Source of the DNA: Planococcus liqunii
GTDB taxonomy: Bacteria; Bacillota; Bacilli; Bacillales_A; Planococcaceae
Direction of reading: 5' to 3'
Assembly: GCF_030413595.1 (NCBI RefSeq)
Contig: NZ_CP129238.1
Location: 2,542,001-2,606,000, forward strand
DNA length: 64,000 nucleotides
Shown: piece after piece, positions 23,170 through 33,274 of the stretch
Layout: each line of letters begins with the position of its first letter
Position numbering within the stretch: position 1 is the stretch's first letter
The notes under the pieces: generated by a model
The model's database searches: none
Told to the model about the DNA's origin: nothing
The model's input: only the letters and a program-made list of their open reading frames with translations
Translations under genes and position numbers: made by a program

Positions 23170-23648
23170 TAAGACACCTTTTTCTTTTCTTGTTTTTCGT
23201 CAATGATGATAAATAGGATCATCAATACCACACCTACTGTCAATGCAGCATCCGCCACATTAAAAATCGGGAAATCGTAATTGATGACAGGAATCAGCAC
23301 ATCCACAAAGTCCACTACTTCCCCGCGCAGCATCCGGTCGATAAAGTTTCCGATTGCACCGCCGAGCAGCACCATTAAACTCAATTGAAACAATGGTTTT
23401 CCGGTTGCGTGCTTATGAAAATACCAAAGAATTCCGGCTATTACAGCCACTGTGATGATGGCGAACAGCCACATTTGCCCTTCCAGCATCCCCCAGGCAG
23501 CTCCGCGGTTCCGGTGCGAAAGCCAGCCAAGATACGGGTCCAGAACAGCAATCCGTTCACCCAATTCCATATTTTTTACTACCAGCCACTTGGTCCATTG
23601 ATCAAGTGCAATGATCACTAATGCAATCCCATAATAAAGTATAAACAT
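23169..23648 (-). CDS. lspA: Lipoprotein signal peptidase (signal peptidase II)
   Basis: Membrane aspartyl protease that removes lipoprotein signal peptides. 159 residues with four membrane segments; the two catalytic aspartates are in GNFIDRMLRGEVVDFVDV and IFNVADAALTVG. SD GGGGG upstream. Coupled to rluD. In B. subtilis a DksA-like gene lies between lspA and ileS; here it is replaced by a non-coding stretch. Confidence 0.96.
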   Translation of the reverse strand: MFILYYGIALVIIALDQWTKWLVVKNMELGERIAVLDPYLGWLSHRNRGAAWGMLEGQMWLFAIITVAVIAGILWYFHKHATGKPLFQLSLMVLLGGAIGNFIDRMLRGEVVDFVDVLIPVINYDFPIFNVADAALTVGVVLMILFIIIDEKQEKKKVS

Positions 23649-23679
23649 GTGTTTCCCCCGTCAATTCATCAGTCAATTT

Positions 23680-23688
23680 ATTTTACCA
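23680..23688 (-). promoter_or_regulatory. lspA extended -10 promoter
   Basis: TGG-TAAAAT on the minus strand (TAAAAT at 23685-23680), about 32 nt before lspA. No convincing -35 is seen. Confidence 0.45.
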
Positions 23689-23844
23689 CATCCCGCCTCG
23701 AAAAAGGAAACTGGCTGAAATGTCCTTCAAGCGGGATTGATTTAAAAGTCTATACAATTTTTACGTTAAATAATTTATAAGCTGAATCAAAGATAAAGAC
23801 ATCAATTTTTCGAATCGCTTCGCCGCTAAGTATTGGCCTCACAC

Positions 23845-23885
23845 TTTTCCGCTCGAGCCGACGGAAACCGTGCGCCTGAAGCAAA
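23845..23885 (-). repeat. Degenerate copy of the GC-rich Bacillales intergenic repeat
   Basis: Read on the minus strand, TTCAGGCGCACGGTTTCCG then GGCTCGAGC aligns with the GC-rich core of the element at 48613-48726 (TTCAGCCGGACGCTTTCCG, GGCTCGCGC) at about 24 of 30 positions. The rest of 23690-23910 holds no gene that I can see. Confidence 0.55.
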
Positions 23886-23910
23886 TGAAACGGCATTTAC
23901 ACTTCACTTA

Positions 23911-23962
23911 AAAAAGAGGCTATCCTTTGTCATTTTAATGACATACGGGATAGCCTCTTTAA
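23911..23962. terminator. Terminator of ileS
   Basis: A 13-bp stem AAAGAGGCTATCC (23913-23925) with GGATAGCCTCTTT (23948-23960) encloses a second stem TGTCAT/ATGACA. It lies 5 nt after the ileS stop and has A/T runs on both sides. Confidence 0.85.
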
Positions 23963-23967
23963 TCGTA

Positions 23968-26730
23968 TTATGCGTATTGTTTTTCGACGACGCTTGCACA
24001 ACGCGGGCATAGAGCCGGATGTGATTCGTTTTTGCCGATTTCTTCAGAAATTGTCCAGCAGCGTTCGCATTTTTCGCCTGACGCTTTTTCGACAACTACT
24101 GCAACTTTATTTAAAGTCAATGCCTGTTCCGGTGCTTGTTCAAGCGCTCCGCCGAATTCGTATTGGGATACGATGAACAGCTGAGCTACGTTTTCATCCA
24201 CCGAAGAAAGCAAGCTGTTTACTTCTTCTGATCCGTAAACGGTCACTTTGGCTTCAAGCGATTTCCCGATGGTTTTCGCAGCACGGGCTTCTTCCAATGC
24301 TTTCAACACATCATCGCGGACGTCCATAAAGTTCGTCCATTTCGCTTCAAGGTCTGCAAATGCCGGGTTTTCTTCGCTTTCAGGGAAATCCGTCAGCTGA
24401 ACGCTTTCTTCTTCCACAAAGCCTAAGTAGCCCCACATTTCATCTGTTGTATGCGGGATGATCGGCGTCGCCAATTTCAGGATCGCCATCAAGGAATCGA
24501 ACATAACCGTCTGCATCGCACGGCGGTGTGGATGGTCAGCCGCTTCAATGTAAACAACGTCTTTCGCTACATCCAGGTAGAATGAGCTCAAGTCATTTGC
24601 GCAATAGCCATTCAATGCGTGATAGATCGAAGAGAACTCATACGTTTCGTAGCCTTTTCGGGCTGTCTCGATCATCTTCTGCAGTTTCATGACCATATAC
24701 TGATCCATTTCGCGCATATCTTCAAATGCGACACGGTGTTCTTGTTCATTGAAATCCGCCAAGTTGCCGTGAAGGAATTTCAATGTGTTGCGGATTTTGC
24801 GGTAGACTTCCGACACTTGCTTGAAGTTGTCATCTGATACGCGTACGTCAGCGGTATAGTCAACAGACGCTACCCACAGGCGAAGGATATCTGCACCCAT
24901 CTGGTTCATGACTTTTGCAGGAACGATGACGTTGCCGAGTGATTTACTCATTTTGCGGCCATTGCCGTCCAAAGTAAATCCGTGGCTCAAGATGCCTTTA
25001 TAAGGCGCGATGCCATTGATCGCGACGCTTGTCGTCAATGATGAGTTGAACCAGCCCCGGTATTGGTCAGAGCCTTCCAAATACAAATCAGCCGGGTATT
25101 GAAGATCTTCGCGTTCTTCCAGGACGCCTTGGTGGGACGAACCTGAATCGAACCAAACATCCATGATGTCGGTTTCTTTGACAAAGATGCCGTTCGGGCT
25201 GCTTGGATGTGTAAATCCAGGCGGCAATAATTCGGCAGCTGTGCGTTCGAACCAGACATTTGAACCGTGTTCGCGGAACAATTCTGCAATATGGGAGATC
25301 GTTTCTTTCGTGATGATTGGATCGCCGTTTTCTGCATAAAATACAGGAATCGGCACGCCCCAAACGCGCTGGCGCGAGATATTCCAGTCGCCGCGGTCAC
25401 GCAGCATATTGAAGAGGCGCGTCTCGCCCCATGCCGGTGTAAAGCTTGTTTCGCCGATGGCTTTTAAGATTTGGTCGCGGAATGCTTCGATGGAAACAAA
25501 CCATTGAGCCGTCGCCCGGTAGATGACCGGCTTTTTCGTGCGCCAGTCGTGCGGGTACGAGTGTGTGATGAATGACAAGTGCACAAGTGCGCCTGCTTCG
25601 TCCAAAGCTTCCGTGATGGATTTATTGGCTTTGTCGTAAAACTGGCCTTCAAACCCTGGCGCTTCGTCCGTCATGACGCCTTTTTCATCAACCGGACAAA
25701 GAACATCCAAACCGTACTTTTTGCCGATCAGGAAGTCATCTTCCCCGTGCCCTGGAGCTGTGTGGACAAAACCGGTACCGGAATCGATTGTTACGTGTTC
25801 TCCAAGCATCATCAACGAAGTGCGGTCATACAGCGGGTGTTTCGTTAGGATATGTTCAAACTGGACGCCTTTGATTTCACGCACCACTTCATAATCCGTC
25901 CATTCCACTTCTTTTGCCACTTCATCCAATAAATCCTGAGCCACCACATACAAAGATCCATTCACGGAAACTTCCACATAGTTGAAATCGGCATGTGCCG
26001 AGATTCCCAAGTTTGCCGGGATGGTCCAAGGAGTCGTTGTCCAGATCAACACGTTTGTGCCTTCTGCCAAAACACCTTTTCCATCCACAACTTTAAAAGC
26101 AACATAGATTGATGGTGATTTCTTATCAGCATACTCGATTTCCGCTTCCGCCAGTGAGGATTCACTTGAAGGGGACCAGTAAACCGGTTTTAGGCCTTTA
26201 TAGATATAGCCTTTGTTCGCCATTTTGCCGAACACTTCGATTTGGCGGGCTTCATAGGCCGGCTTCAACGTAACATATGGATTTTCCCAATCGCCGCGAA
26301 CCCCGATGCGTTTAAACTGCGAACGCTGGTTGTCGATTTGCTGGTAGGCGTATTCTTCACAAAGCTTGCGGAATTCCGCCAAAGACATTTCCTTGCGGTT
26401 GACGCCTTTGTTGGTCAATGCCTGTTCAATCGGCAGGCCGTGCGTGTCCCAGCCCGGAACATACGGAGCGTGGAAGCCCATCATCGAACGCGAACGGACG
26501 ATCATGTCTTTTAGCACTTTGTTAAGGGCATGGCCCATATGAAGGTCGCCGTTGGCATAAGGCGGGCCGTCGTGAAGAATGAAGAACGGGCGTCCTTTCG
26601 TCCGTTCCAGCGATTTTTGGTAAATATTCATGTCTTCCCATTTTTTCTGCATTTCCGGTTCCCGATTCGGCAAATTGCCGCGCATCGGGAAATCTGTTTT
26701 CGGCATCAATAACGTGTCTTTGTATTCCAT
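23968..26730 (-). CDS. ileS: Isoleucyl-tRNA synthetase
   Basis: Class I synthetase, 920 residues from ATG 26730 (GGAGG upstream). HIGH motif appears as HMGH in [17 protein letters not shown] in [10 protein letters not shown], and a C-terminal zinc finger CERCW..CPRC ends the protein, as in bacterial-type IleRS. The CP1 editing domain lies in between with [10 protein letters not shown]. Preceded by a T-box leader with an isoleucine specifier. Confidence 0.97.
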   Translation of the reverse strand: MEYKDTLLMPKTDFPMRGNLPNREPEMQKKWEDMNIYQKSLERTKGRPFFILHDGPPYANGDLHMGHALNKVLKDMIVRSRSMMGFHAPYVPGWDTHGLPIEQALTNKGVNRKEMSLAEFRKLCEEYAYQQIDNQRSQFKRIGVRGDWENPYVTLKPAYEARQIEVFGKMANKGYIYKGLKPVYWSPSSESSLAEAEIEYADKKSPSIYVAFKVVDGKGVLAEGTNVLIWTTTPWTIPANLGISAHADFNYVEVSVNGSLYVVAQDLLDEVAKEVEWTDYEVVREIKGVQFEHILTKHPLYDRTSLMMLGEHVTIDSGTGFVHTAPGHGEDDFLIGKKYGLDVLCPVDEKGVMTDEAPGFEGQFYDKANKSITEALDEAGALVHLSFITHSYPHDWRTKKPVIYRATAQWFVSIEAFRDQILKAIGETSFTPAWGETRLFNMLRDRGDWNISRQRVWGVPIPVFYAENGDPIITKETISHIAELFREHGSNVWFERTAAELLPPGFTHPSSPNGIFVKETDIMDVWFDSGSSHQGVLEEREDLQYPADLYLEGSDQYRGWFNSSLTTSVAINGIAPYKGILSHGFTLDGNGRKMSKSLGNVIVPAKVMNQMGADILRLWVASVDYTADVRVSDDNFKQVSEVYRKIRNTLKFLHGNLADFNEQEHRVAFEDMREMDQYMVMKLQKMIETARKGYETYEFSSIYHALNGYCANDLSSFYLDVAKDVVYIEAADHPHRRAMQTVMFDSLMAILKLATPIIPHTTDEMWGYLGFVEEESVQLTDFPESEENPAFADLEAKWTNFMDVRDDVLKALEEARAAKTIGKSLEAKVTVYGSEEVNSLLSSVDENVAQLFIVSQYEFGGALEQAPEQALTLNKVAVVVEKASGEKCERCWTISEEIGKNESHPALCPRCASVVEKQYA

Positions 26731-26760
26731 TGCAATTCCTCCTGTAGGCATAATAAAAAG

Positions 26761-26998
26761 CCCCCCATCCCTGGAAAGGGACGAGGAGCTAAACTCGCGG
26801 TACCACCCTTGTTGCAGCCTTTAGCTGCCACTCGAACACCGTAACGTGGTGGATACGGAATTGGGTACTTTGTCGGTTCCCCAATTCTGCTCAAGAGTGA
26901 TTTTCCTCAAAACATTCTTCACCAGGCTCTCACTGCCCCTGGCTCGCTTTGTCGAATTGTTTGGAGTACTGTCTCCGTCAACGCTTTTAAAGATATGA
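26761..26998 (-). promoter_or_regulatory. T-box riboswitch leader of ileS
   Basis: The minus-strand leader ends in the T-box bulge sequence GGGTGGTACCGCG (26808-26796) and a terminator (AGCTCC...GGGGGCT, T run at about 26756-26790). Stem I includes a likely ATC isoleucine codon followed by A at 26901-26899 as specifier. Uncharged tRNA-Ile would stabilise the antiterminator and turn on ileS. Confidence 0.93.
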
Positions 26999-27002
26999 CG
27001 TA

Positions 27003-27031
27003 ATTATAGAATTTAGAAGTTGCTGCGTCAA
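27003..27031 (-). promoter_or_regulatory. ileS promoter
   Basis: TTGACG (27031-27026), 17-bp spacer, TATAAT (27008-27003) on the minus strand, just upstream of the T-box leader and after the divIVA stop. Confidence 0.85.
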
Positions 27032-27033
27032 GT

Positions 27034-27549
27034 TCAGTAGACTTCTTTCTTTTCTTCCAATTTGTCCAGATTGGTCGTATCGATGTCATATTCCATCAAC
27101 GTTTCCCAATCATCTGTTTCAATCAAGTCCAACTGGGCTTCCACCAGCATTTTGAAGCGGTTGCGGAATACTTTGGACTGTTTCTTCAACTCTTCGATTT
27201 CGAGCGCAATGCGGCGCGCTTTCGTCAATGATTCATTGACGATGCGGTCTGCATTTTTTTCAGCTTCGCGGATAATCAGCTTCGCTTCTTTTTGCGTATT
27301 GCGGCGAACTTCTTCTGCTGCTTCTTGTGCCACCACAATCGATTTCTGCAGAGTTGACTCAATTGTTGTGAAATGGCCGACGCGCTCATCTGTTTGCGTT
27401 AAGCGCTCTTCCAATTCTTTCTTTTCTTTTAACAGAATTTCGTAATCTTTGATGATTTGATCCAGGAATTCGTTTACTTCGTCTTCCTGATATCCTCTAA
27501 ACGCTTTGCTAAACTCTTTATTATGTATATCCAAGGGGGATAATGGCAT
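27034..27549 (-). CDS. divIVA: Cell division / polar targeting protein DivIVA
   Basis: 171-residue coiled-coil protein that binds curved membrane at septa and poles. N-terminal lipid-binding domain LSPLDIHNKEFSKAFRGYQEDEVNEFLDQIIKDYE (about 3-40), then long coiled coil to about residue 150. In a non-sporulating host its role is division-site placement and polar recruitment. Last gene of the yggS-sepF-yggT-ylmH-divIVA series; SD GGAGAGG upstream. Confidence 0.95.
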   Translation of the reverse strand: MPLSPLDIHNKEFSKAFRGYQEDEVNEFLDQIIKDYEILLKEKKELEERLTQTDERVGHFTTIESTLQKSIVVAQEAAEEVRRNTQKEAKLIIREAEKNADRIVNESLTKARRIALEIEELKKQSKVFRNRFKMLVEAQLDLIETDDWETLMEYDIDTTNLDKLEEKKEVY

Positions 27550-27644
27550 AGTAAGGGCACCTCTCCTTAATTAACTTCGTTTCTTTACATTATACAGTCC
27601 ATGGCAGTAAATATCAGTACTATTTTGCATTTTTTCAAACCGGC

Positions 27645-28430
27645 TTACTTGGCCGTCTCTAATCTGCCAACGAGCAGACGAATTTTGTCTTTTTTTGTAC
27701 GGCCTTCGATTTCCATCATTTTGACGCGGCCATATCCACGCGATGATACCATATCCGATTCATTCAACTCAAACGATGGCTGTTCCTGAACGGTCCAGTT
27801 GACTTTCACTTTTCCGCCGTTGATCAACGCCGACGCTTTCTGGCGGGAAATATTATAGACCGAACTGATGACGGTATCCAGCCGCAGCGAACTGACCGTA
27901 TGGCTTTCTTCTGTCCAGTCTTCCGCCACCTTTATGAAGCTTTCTTCTGATCCGGCTTCTTCCAAATGGACTTTCACTTTTGCAGCCGTTGTAAAATTAG
28001 CCTGCAAATAGCTGCTGACTTCATCCGCTACGGCAATCTGGATTCGCTGCCCATCAATTCGGATATCGCCAAACTTGCTCCGGTCAAGGCCGATTGACAT
28101 CATGGAGCCCAGAATATCCGGATGCTGCAGCGTAACAAACTTGGTAGGGTAGTTCAAATCAAAAACGATAATTTGAAAATCTTCTTTTTGCGGCTCGTAA
28201 TACGATGGATAGAGCAGCACACGCTGCCTTTCCGCGTCTTCGAACAGCCCCGACGCAGCCACTTGGATATCGCTTGATCCGACAACGGATGTTACGATAA
28301 AACGCTGTCTCGGATCCAGAAAATCAGTCAGTTTAGGCGTATAGCGGTCTTCAACATCTATCATCCAGCCTGTCACTTGTTCGATGAACGGCTGTTCGTC
28401 TTTTCTGAAATGCTGAAATAATGACTCCAT
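27645..28430 (-). CDS. ylmH: S4-domain RNA-binding protein YlmH (RqcP family)
   Basis: 261 residues from ATG 28430 (AAAGGAG upstream). An N-terminal YlmH domain (about 1-170) is followed by an S4 domain near 180-240: LRLDTVISSVYNISRQKASALINGGKVKVNW. In B. subtilis YlmH and its relative RqcP act on obstructed 50S subunits with RqcH, which is encoded in this same window at 1489-3153. Conserved place between yggT and divIVA. Confidence 0.9.
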   Translation of the reverse strand: MESLFQHFRKDEQPFIEQVTGWMIDVEDRYTPKLTDFLDPRQRFIVTSVVGSSDIQVAASGLFEDAERQRVLLYPSYYEPQKEDFQIIVFDLNYPTKFVTLQHPDILGSMMSIGLDRSKFGDIRIDGQRIQIAVADEVSSYLQANFTTAAKVKVHLEEAGSEESFIKVAEDWTEESHTVSSLRLDTVISSVYNISRQKASALINGGKVKVNWTVQEQPSFELNESDMVSSRGYGRVKMMEIEGRTKKDKIRLLVGRLETAK

Positions 28431-28467
28431 AGAAAGCGCTCCTTTTGGATAGTTAATGGGTTTCAAG

Positions 28468-28492
28468 CAAAAAACCTCACGTTATGTGAGGT
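28468..28492 (-). terminator. Hairpin between yggT and ylmH
   Basis: CCTCAC (28490-28485 on the minus strand) pairs with GTGAGG (28480-28475) and is followed by six T. It may act as a partial terminator inside the operon. Confidence 0.6.
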
Positions 28493-28494
28493 CA

Positions 28495-28773
28495 TTAGCT
28501 GAAATAAGAAAATAGAACGATAATCCCGCGGCTCGCTAAGTTTAAAGCGAAAATGGCAACGATTGGCGAAAAGTCAATCATTCCGAACGGGGGAATAAAG
28601 CGCCTGAAAATATCAAGATAAGGGTCGGTGATGCTTGACAGCATACGGCCAAAACTTGATTCTTTCGCATTCGGCAGCCAGCTCATTAAAATGCTGGCAA
28701 TTAAAATAAACGAATAGATGTTTATAGCGACTAAAATTAAATTCAATAAAGCAATCATCAGTTCTTCATGCAC
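28495..28773 (-). CDS. ylmG: YggT family membrane protein (YlmG)
   Basis: 92 residues with two membrane segments, at about 6-34 (MIALLNLILVAINIYSFILIASILMSWLP) and 70-90, and the family motif PYLDIFRRFIPPFGMIDFSPIVA between them. Homologues help septum or nucleoid placement in bacteria and plastids, but the molecular role is unknown. ATG 28773 is only 3 nt from GAGG; ATG 28758 would give a protein aligned better with B. subtilis YlmG. Confidence 0.88.
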   Translation of the reverse strand: MHEELMIALLNLILVAINIYSFILIASILMSWLPNAKESSFGRMLSSITDPYLDIFRRFIPPFGMIDFSPIVAIFALNLASRGIIVLFSYFS

Positions 28774-28778
28774 CTCTT

Positions 28779-29306
28779 TTATTGTTGATCGTCATAGTAA
28801 TACTCGGAAATGGCTCCGTCAACTTCAACGGTATCCGGCACGCACAGGAATATATCCGTTCCGATGCGCTGTATGTCTCCGCCAAGTGCATATACAGTTC
28901 CGCTCAGGAAATCAATGATGCGCAAACCTTGGTCTTTTTCAATGCGCTGCAGATTTACTACGACGGCTCGTTTGTTTTTCAAATTTTCGGCAATGTCCTG
29001 GGCTTCTGCATAAACTCTTGGTTCCGCTAAGATCATTTTCGAGGATTTAACTGCACTTTGCAGGCTTACAAGATTGGTAGCTCCTGTTTCCACTGTTTTT
29101 TGTCTCCGTTCTTTGGGTTGTTTTCGAATATCCGGCTGCACCGTTACCGCTTTCTCATAGCGGGAAACGGTCTGCGGCTTGGTCTGGGGCTTAGGCCGGG
29201 CCTGTGCTTGTTCTGGCTGAGGCTTCGGCTGCTGCTCGACTTGCGGCTCGTCTTCTTCAAATTCCTCCAGATAAAAGAAATTTTTGAATTTGTTTTTCAT
29301 GCTCAT
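28779..29306 (-). CDS. sepF: Cell division protein SepF
   Basis: Binds FtsZ and membrane and forms rings that set septum thickness. 175 residues from ATG 29306 (GAGG 7 nt upstream), overlapping the yggS stop by one base. N-terminal amphipathic membrane helix [13 protein letters not shown], a proline/glutamine-rich linker (about 22-50), and the C-terminal SepF core with [43 protein letters not shown]. Confidence 0.95.
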   Translation of the reverse strand: MSMKNKFKNFFYLEEFEEDEPQVEQQPKPQPEQAQARPKPQTKPQTVSRYEKAVTVQPDIRKQPKERRQKTVETGATNLVSLQSAVKSSKMILAEPRVYAEAQDIAENLKNKRAVVVNLQRIEKDQGLRIIDFLSGTVYALGGDIQRIGTDIFLCVPDTVEVDGAISEYYYDDQQ

Positions 29307-29974
29307 CACATTGCCTCACTTTCTGACCCTACTAATGCAGTCCCTATGCGAACAAAAGTCGCTCCTTCTTCAGCTGCGATTTTGTAATCATTGGACATTC
29401 CCATCGAGCACTCTGTGCAAGGGGCATGGCTCATTCCTTCAGCCGCAACTTCAAGTTGAAGCGATTTCAATCCTTTGAATACATTACGAATGATGGTCTC
29501 GTCCGTGGTGTTCGGTGCCATTGTCATCAATCCGACTACCTGGATTTTATCAAAAGCTTCCAGTGATTTAACAAATGCTACTGCTTCTTCTGCAAGTATC
29601 CCGCTTTTGGATTGTTCCTTTGAAACATTCACTTGTACAAAGCATTTCAAGGGATGAGTTGCCCGTTTCTGGATTTCCTTGGCCAGGCTCATGCGGTCCA
29701 AGGAATGAAGATAATCAATTTGGTCAATGACTTCCTTGACTTTTCTCGTCTGCAGATTTCCGATAAAATGCCAGCTGGCCTCTCTTGCGATTGCCTGGCG
29801 CTTATTCAACAATCCTTCCGGCCGGTTTTCCCCAAGATGGCGGATGCCAGCTTCAATTGCCTCAGTTGTGCGCTCAACACCTACTTGTTTGGTCACCGCA
29901 ATGACCTGAATGCCAGGCCGGACATTATTTAATTCTTGTGTAATTTCTTCATAGACTGGTTTAATGGGTTTCAT
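29306..29974 (-). CDS. ylmE: PLP homeostasis protein YggS (YlmE)
   Basis: Non-catalytic PLP-binding TIM barrel that buffers pyridoxal phosphate. 222 residues; PLP lysine in VIAVTKQVG near residue 29, [12 protein letters not shown] near 82, and [12 protein letters not shown] near 195. In B. subtilis ylmD precedes ylmE; here that gene and the sporulation genes upstream of it are absent, leaving a 314-nt gap up to ftsZ. Confidence 0.95.
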   Translation of the reverse strand: MKPIKPVYEEITQELNNVRPGIQVIAVTKQVGVERTTEAIEAGIRHLGENRPEGLLNKRQAIAREASWHFIGNLQTRKVKEVIDQIDYLHSLDRMSLAKEIQKRATHPLKCFVQVNVSKEQSKSGILAEEAVAFVKSLEAFDKIQVVGLMTMAPNTTDETIIRNVFKGLKSLQLEVAAEGMSHAPCTECSMGMSNDYKIAAEEGATFVRIGTALVGSESEAM

Positions 29975-30125
29975 GCATTCACAACTTTTCTATTGATGTT
30001 CAACTGATCCTGCTTACCGCAAGACAAGTCACCTGCTGCATTCGGCGGAAGCCGCTGAACGCAAAAGTTTGATCGGTTCCACTAGCACTTTCCGGGGAGC
30101 CCCCATCTGAATGTAGTTTCACTTT
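29975..30125 (-). other. Long, GC-rich, hairpin-forming 5' leader of yggS-sepF
   Basis: About 150 nt between the promoter at 30126-30154 and the yggS start. Visible pairings on the minus strand include GGGG-CT-CCCC and TTCaGCGG with CCGCcGAA. No open frame and no riboswitch class that I recognise. It may be decayed repeat DNA, since part of it weakly resembles the repeat core at 48613. Confidence 0.45.
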
Positions 30126-30154
30126 ATTGTACCAAGTTACAGGTTTTTTATCAA
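30126..30154 (-). promoter_or_regulatory. Promoter of the yggS-sepF-yggT-ylmH-divIVA operon
   Basis: TTGATA (30154-30149), 17-bp spacer, TACAAT (30131-30126) with TGG before the -10, on the minus strand. Confidence 0.75.
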
Positions 30155-30250
30155 TTCCACCCGATCATTAAGCCCTTCTTATCTTATAATGCCGCCTTTT
30201 CTTGTACAAAAATATGCAACATAGGCGATGCTCTGAAATCACTAGGCAAA

Positions 30251-30280
30251 AAGAAAAACAGCCGCCCAAAGGCGGCTGTC
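30251..30280 (-). terminator. Terminator of ftsZ
   Basis: ACAGCCGCC (30279-30271 on the minus strand) pairs with GGCGGCTGT (30266-30258) around a 4-nt loop, then a T-rich run, shortly after the ftsZ stop. Confidence 0.9.
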
Positions 30281-30288
30281 AATTTCAA

Positions 30289-31464
30289 TTATCTTCTTTT
30301 TTGACGGTTGCGCAGGAATGTAGGGATGTCTAATGCATCTTCCTGTGGTTTGTCCTGGCGGGCAGGCTCTTGCTGATACGACGGGTAATGCTCTTCCCGG
30401 CGCTGATCTTCCCGGCGTGATTCACGAAGAGACGGCGGAGACTGCTGTTGGATGGACTGTACTCGGCTTGAGTTTAATCCTGATCCTCTTGGCGTTCTCG
30501 GCTGCAGCAATTCTTCGTTGAATCCCGTAGCAATAACGGTAACTACGATTTCATCTTTAAGGTTATCGTTGATGACCGATCCGAAAATCATATTTACATC
30601 TTCGTCAGAAGCTGAGGCTACGATGTCTGCTGCTTCTTGTACTTCATAAAGGCTAAGGTTAGATCCGCCGGTGATGTTCATCAAAACACCTTTTGCTCCG
30701 TCAACGGAAACTTCCAGCAACGGGCTTGAAACAGCTTTTTTCGCTGCTTCAGATGCACGGTTTTCGCCTGAAGAAACACCAATCCCCATCAAAGCAGATC
30801 CTTTGTTGGACATGATTGTTTTCACGTCAGCAAAGTCAAGGTTGATTAGTCCAGGTACAGCGATCAAATCGGAAATACCTTGAACCCCTTGGCGAAGAAC
30901 GTTATCCGCTTCACGGAAAGCTTCAAGCATCGGCGTGCTCTTGTCAACGATTTCAAGCAAACGGTCGTTTGGAATAACGATTAGCGTATCAACAGATTCT
31001 TTCATCGTGCTGATTCCGCTGATTGCCTGAGTCGAACGCTTGCGTCCTTCGAAAGTGAATGGGCGAGTTACAACCCCAACCGTCAAAGCGCCTAGTTCTT
31101 TGGCAATCCCTGCAATTACAGGTGCTGCTCCAGTACCTGTTCCGCCGCCCATGCCGGCAGTAACAAATACCATATCTGCTCCGCGCAGTGCTTCTTCGAT
31201 TTGTTCTTTGCTTTCTTCAGCCGCTTTTTTGCCGACTTCCGGATTAGCGCCCGCTCCAAGTCCGCGAGTCAGTTTGCCTCCGATTTGAAGTCTAGTTTCA
31301 GCTTTTGAAAGGTTTAAAGCTTGTGCATCTGTATTTACAGCGATGAATTCTACGCCTTGCACTCCGTGTTCGATCATACGGTTTACTGCGTTGTTTCCGC
31401 CGCCGCCTACACCGATTACTTTAATGACTGCCAGTGCATCGATTGATGTATCAAATTCCAACAT
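30289..31464 (-). CDS. ftsZ: Cell division protein FtsZ
   Basis: Tubulin-like GTPase that forms the Z ring. 391 residues; nucleotide motif [10 protein letters not shown] near residue 108, T7 synergy loop [11 protein letters not shown] near 210, a glutamine/arginine-rich linker from about 318, and the C-terminal peptide [13 protein letters not shown] that binds FtsA and SepF. ATG has GGAGG upstream. Cotranscribed with ftsA. Confidence 0.98.
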   Translation of the reverse strand: MLEFDTSIDALAVIKVIGVGGGGNNAVNRMIEHGVQGVEFIAVNTDAQALNLSKAETRLQIGGKLTRGLGAGANPEVGKKAAEESKEQIEEALRGADMVFVTAGMGGGTGTGAAPVIAGIAKELGALTVGVVTRPFTFEGRKRSTQAISGISTMKESVDTLIVIPNDRLLEIVDKSTPMLEAFREADNVLRQGVQGISDLIAVPGLINLDFADVKTIMSNKGSALMGIGVSSGENRASEAAKKAVSSPLLEVSVDGAKGVLMNITGGSNLSLYEVQEAADIVASASDEDVNMIFGSVINDNLKDEIVVTVIATGFNEELLQPRTPRGSGLNSSRVQSIQQQSPPSLRESRREDQRREEHYPSYQQEPARQDKPQEDALDIPTFLRNRQKRR

Positions 31465-31520
31465 TCTTTTTCCTCCTATATATTGCTCAGCTTTAGATTA
31501 AGCATAATGCAATGTTGATT

Positions 31521-32807
31521 TTATTCAAAGAATCTATCAAACATTTTTTTAGCTTTTGTAACAACGCCTTCACTGTTCTGTTTCGGCTGCTTTTGCTTTT
31601 TAGGCTGCTGGTGCTGCGGTTCCGGCTCTACATGAGCAGATTCGGACAAAGCGCCTCCGCTTCCTACATTGCCATAGAACATATCTTCCATGTAAGCATA
31701 CTGGATCAGGCCGACAGCAGTCGTGTATTGAGGTTCCCGCACGCCGATGAATTCCGGTACGTACAGGCGGACGCGCGTTTGCATGATATGGCGCGCCAAT
31801 TCCGGCAGCCCTTCAAGCTTAGCCATTCCGCCAGTCAATACGACTCCTCCTGGAAGGTCTTGATATCCAAGACGGTAAAGCTCATCTAAAATCAATTCGA
31901 AAAGTTCTTCCAGGCGAACTCCGATTATTTCAGATATGTATTTTTGGCTGTATTGCTCTTTTGAATCGGAACCGATTACTTCCACTTCAAACAATTCATC
32001 TTCAGAAGCATCGTCATAAAATGCATGGCCATACTCCAGTTTGATTTTTTCAGCTTGTTCTGTTGGCGTTTTCAAAACGATGGATAAATCTTTGGTCACA
32101 TGGTCGCCGCCGACTGGAATAACGGAAGAAGCAGTCAAATGGCCATCTTGGAAGACAGCGATTGATGTTGACCCTCCACCGATGTCGATGCAAGCAGTGC
32201 CGTGATTTTTTTCATCTTCTGTTAATGCAACATACCCTGCGACAAGTGGCTGAACGTAAATATCACGGATTTGCAAGCCCGCACGTTCTACGCATCTTAA
32301 CACATTATGCAAAATGGTTTTTGATGTTGTCACCATTGTACCATCCATTTCAAGGCGAATCCCAATCATACCTCGCGGATCTTTGATTTCATCCAAATGG
32401 TCGACGATATACTGTTCAGGTATAATATTGACCAATTCCCGTTCAGGCGGAATGGAAATAACTTGCGCCGCTTCAAGAACACGGTCCAGGTCATCATCCG
32501 TAATTTCACGGTTTTCGCTGTTGACTGCCACTACCCCTTTGACAGGATGAAGAGCTGCTTTGTTAGCTGGGATTCCCAGCACTACCTCGTGGATCGACTT
32601 TCCGATCATGCGCTCCGCTTGGTCCACTGCTTTTTTAATGGATTGAACTGTAGCATCTATATCAACAATCGCACCTTTTCTGATTCCGTTTGATTTTACA
32701 TTTCCTACGCCAATGACATGTAAAGATTTGTTGGCCATTTCTCCGATTAATACTTTAACGGATGACGAACCGATGTCTAGGCTTACGTATAATTCTGATT
32801 GACTCAA
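31521..32807 (-). CDS. ftsA: Cell division protein FtsA
   Basis: Actin-like protein that anchors FtsZ to the membrane. 428 residues; ATPase motifs LDIGSSSVKVLIGE at the N-terminus, GTACIDIGGGSTSIAVF, and VVLTGGMAKLEGL. The C-terminal amphipathic anchor is KAKKMFDRFFE. The start is TTG 32807 with GGAGGTG upstream. Confidence 0.97.
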   Translation of the reverse strand: MSQSELYVSLDIGSSSVKVLIGEMANKSLHVIGVGNVKSNGIRKGAIVDIDATVQSIKKAVDQAERMIGKSIHEVVLGIPANKAALHPVKGVVAVNSENREITDDDLDRVLEAAQVISIPPERELVNIIPEQYIVDHLDEIKDPRGMIGIRLEMDGTMVTTSKTILHNVLRCVERAGLQIRDIYVQPLVAGYVALTEDEKNHGTACIDIGGGSTSIAVFQDGHLTASSVIPVGGDHVTKDLSIVLKTPTEQAEKIKLEYGHAFYDDASEDELFEVEVIGSDSKEQYSQKYISEIIGVRLEELFELILDELYRLGYQDLPGGVVLTGGMAKLEGLPELARHIMQTRVRLYVPEFIGVREPQYTTAVGLIQYAYMEDMFYGNVGSGGALSESAHVEPEPQHQQPKKQKQPKQNSEGVVTKAKKMFDRFFE

Positions 32808-32841
32808 TTCGTGGCACCTCCTTAATAAACTTCTATATTAT

Positions 32842-32870
32842 ATTCTATTGTAAATTGTATCCCTTGTCTA
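32842..32870 (-). promoter_or_regulatory. ftsA-ftsZ promoter
   Basis: TAGACA (32870-32865), 17-bp spacer, TAGAAT (32847-32842) on the minus strand, about 35 nt before the ftsA TTG. Each hexamer matches consensus at five of six positions. Confidence 0.65.
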
Positions 32871-32906
32871 AGTAAAACAGCACAACTTTGTAAATTTTCC
32901 TTCAAC

Positions 32907-33272
32907 TTACCCTTGCAATTCACGAACTTCCTTTTTTTCTGCCCATTTTGTCAGCAGAATCCGGCGGATGACAGCAATATTTTGGAATAAGCGAACCCCA
33001 AATGCAAAAATGGCGGCTAGATATAAATCGACTCCCAGGTGCACGCCGATAAACGCAAGTGCAGCTGCCAGTACAATATTGAAGAAAAAGCCGGAAACAA
33101 ATACTTTGTCATCGTAGACGCCTTGCAAATGCGCCCGAATTCCACCGAACAAGGTGTCAAGCGAAGCAAGCACGGCGATGGACAAATAATCTGCATATTC
33201 AGGAGGAATTTGCATATCGGTTAATAGGCCGAGTGAAATCCCAAGCAATAAACCCAGTATTGACAACCACAT
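32907..33272 (-). CDS. sbp: Small basic protein (DUF1290 family)
   Basis: 121-residue membrane protein with three membrane segments and a basic C-terminus (RRILLTKWAEKKEVRE). Family motif YADYLSIAVLASLDTLFGGIRA near residues 26-47. It lies between the DUF881 genes and ftsA exactly as sbp does in B. subtilis. Role unknown. Confidence 0.88.
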   Translation of the reverse strand: MWLSILGLLLGISLGLLTDMQIPPEYADYLSIAVLASLDTLFGGIRAHLQGVYDDKVFVSGFFFNIVLAAALAFIGVHLGVDLYLAAIFAFGVRLFQNIAVIRRILLTKWAEKKEVRELQG

Positions 33273-33274
33273 AC

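Noticed and set aside
26706..26894. Small minus-strand frame across the ileS leader
   Set aside because: It lies over the T-box and its terminator, which explain the sequence better.
26985..27000. Possible cre site near AAAAGCGTTGACG before ileS
   Set aside because: The essential TG at the left end is missing and the site lies in the T-box leader.
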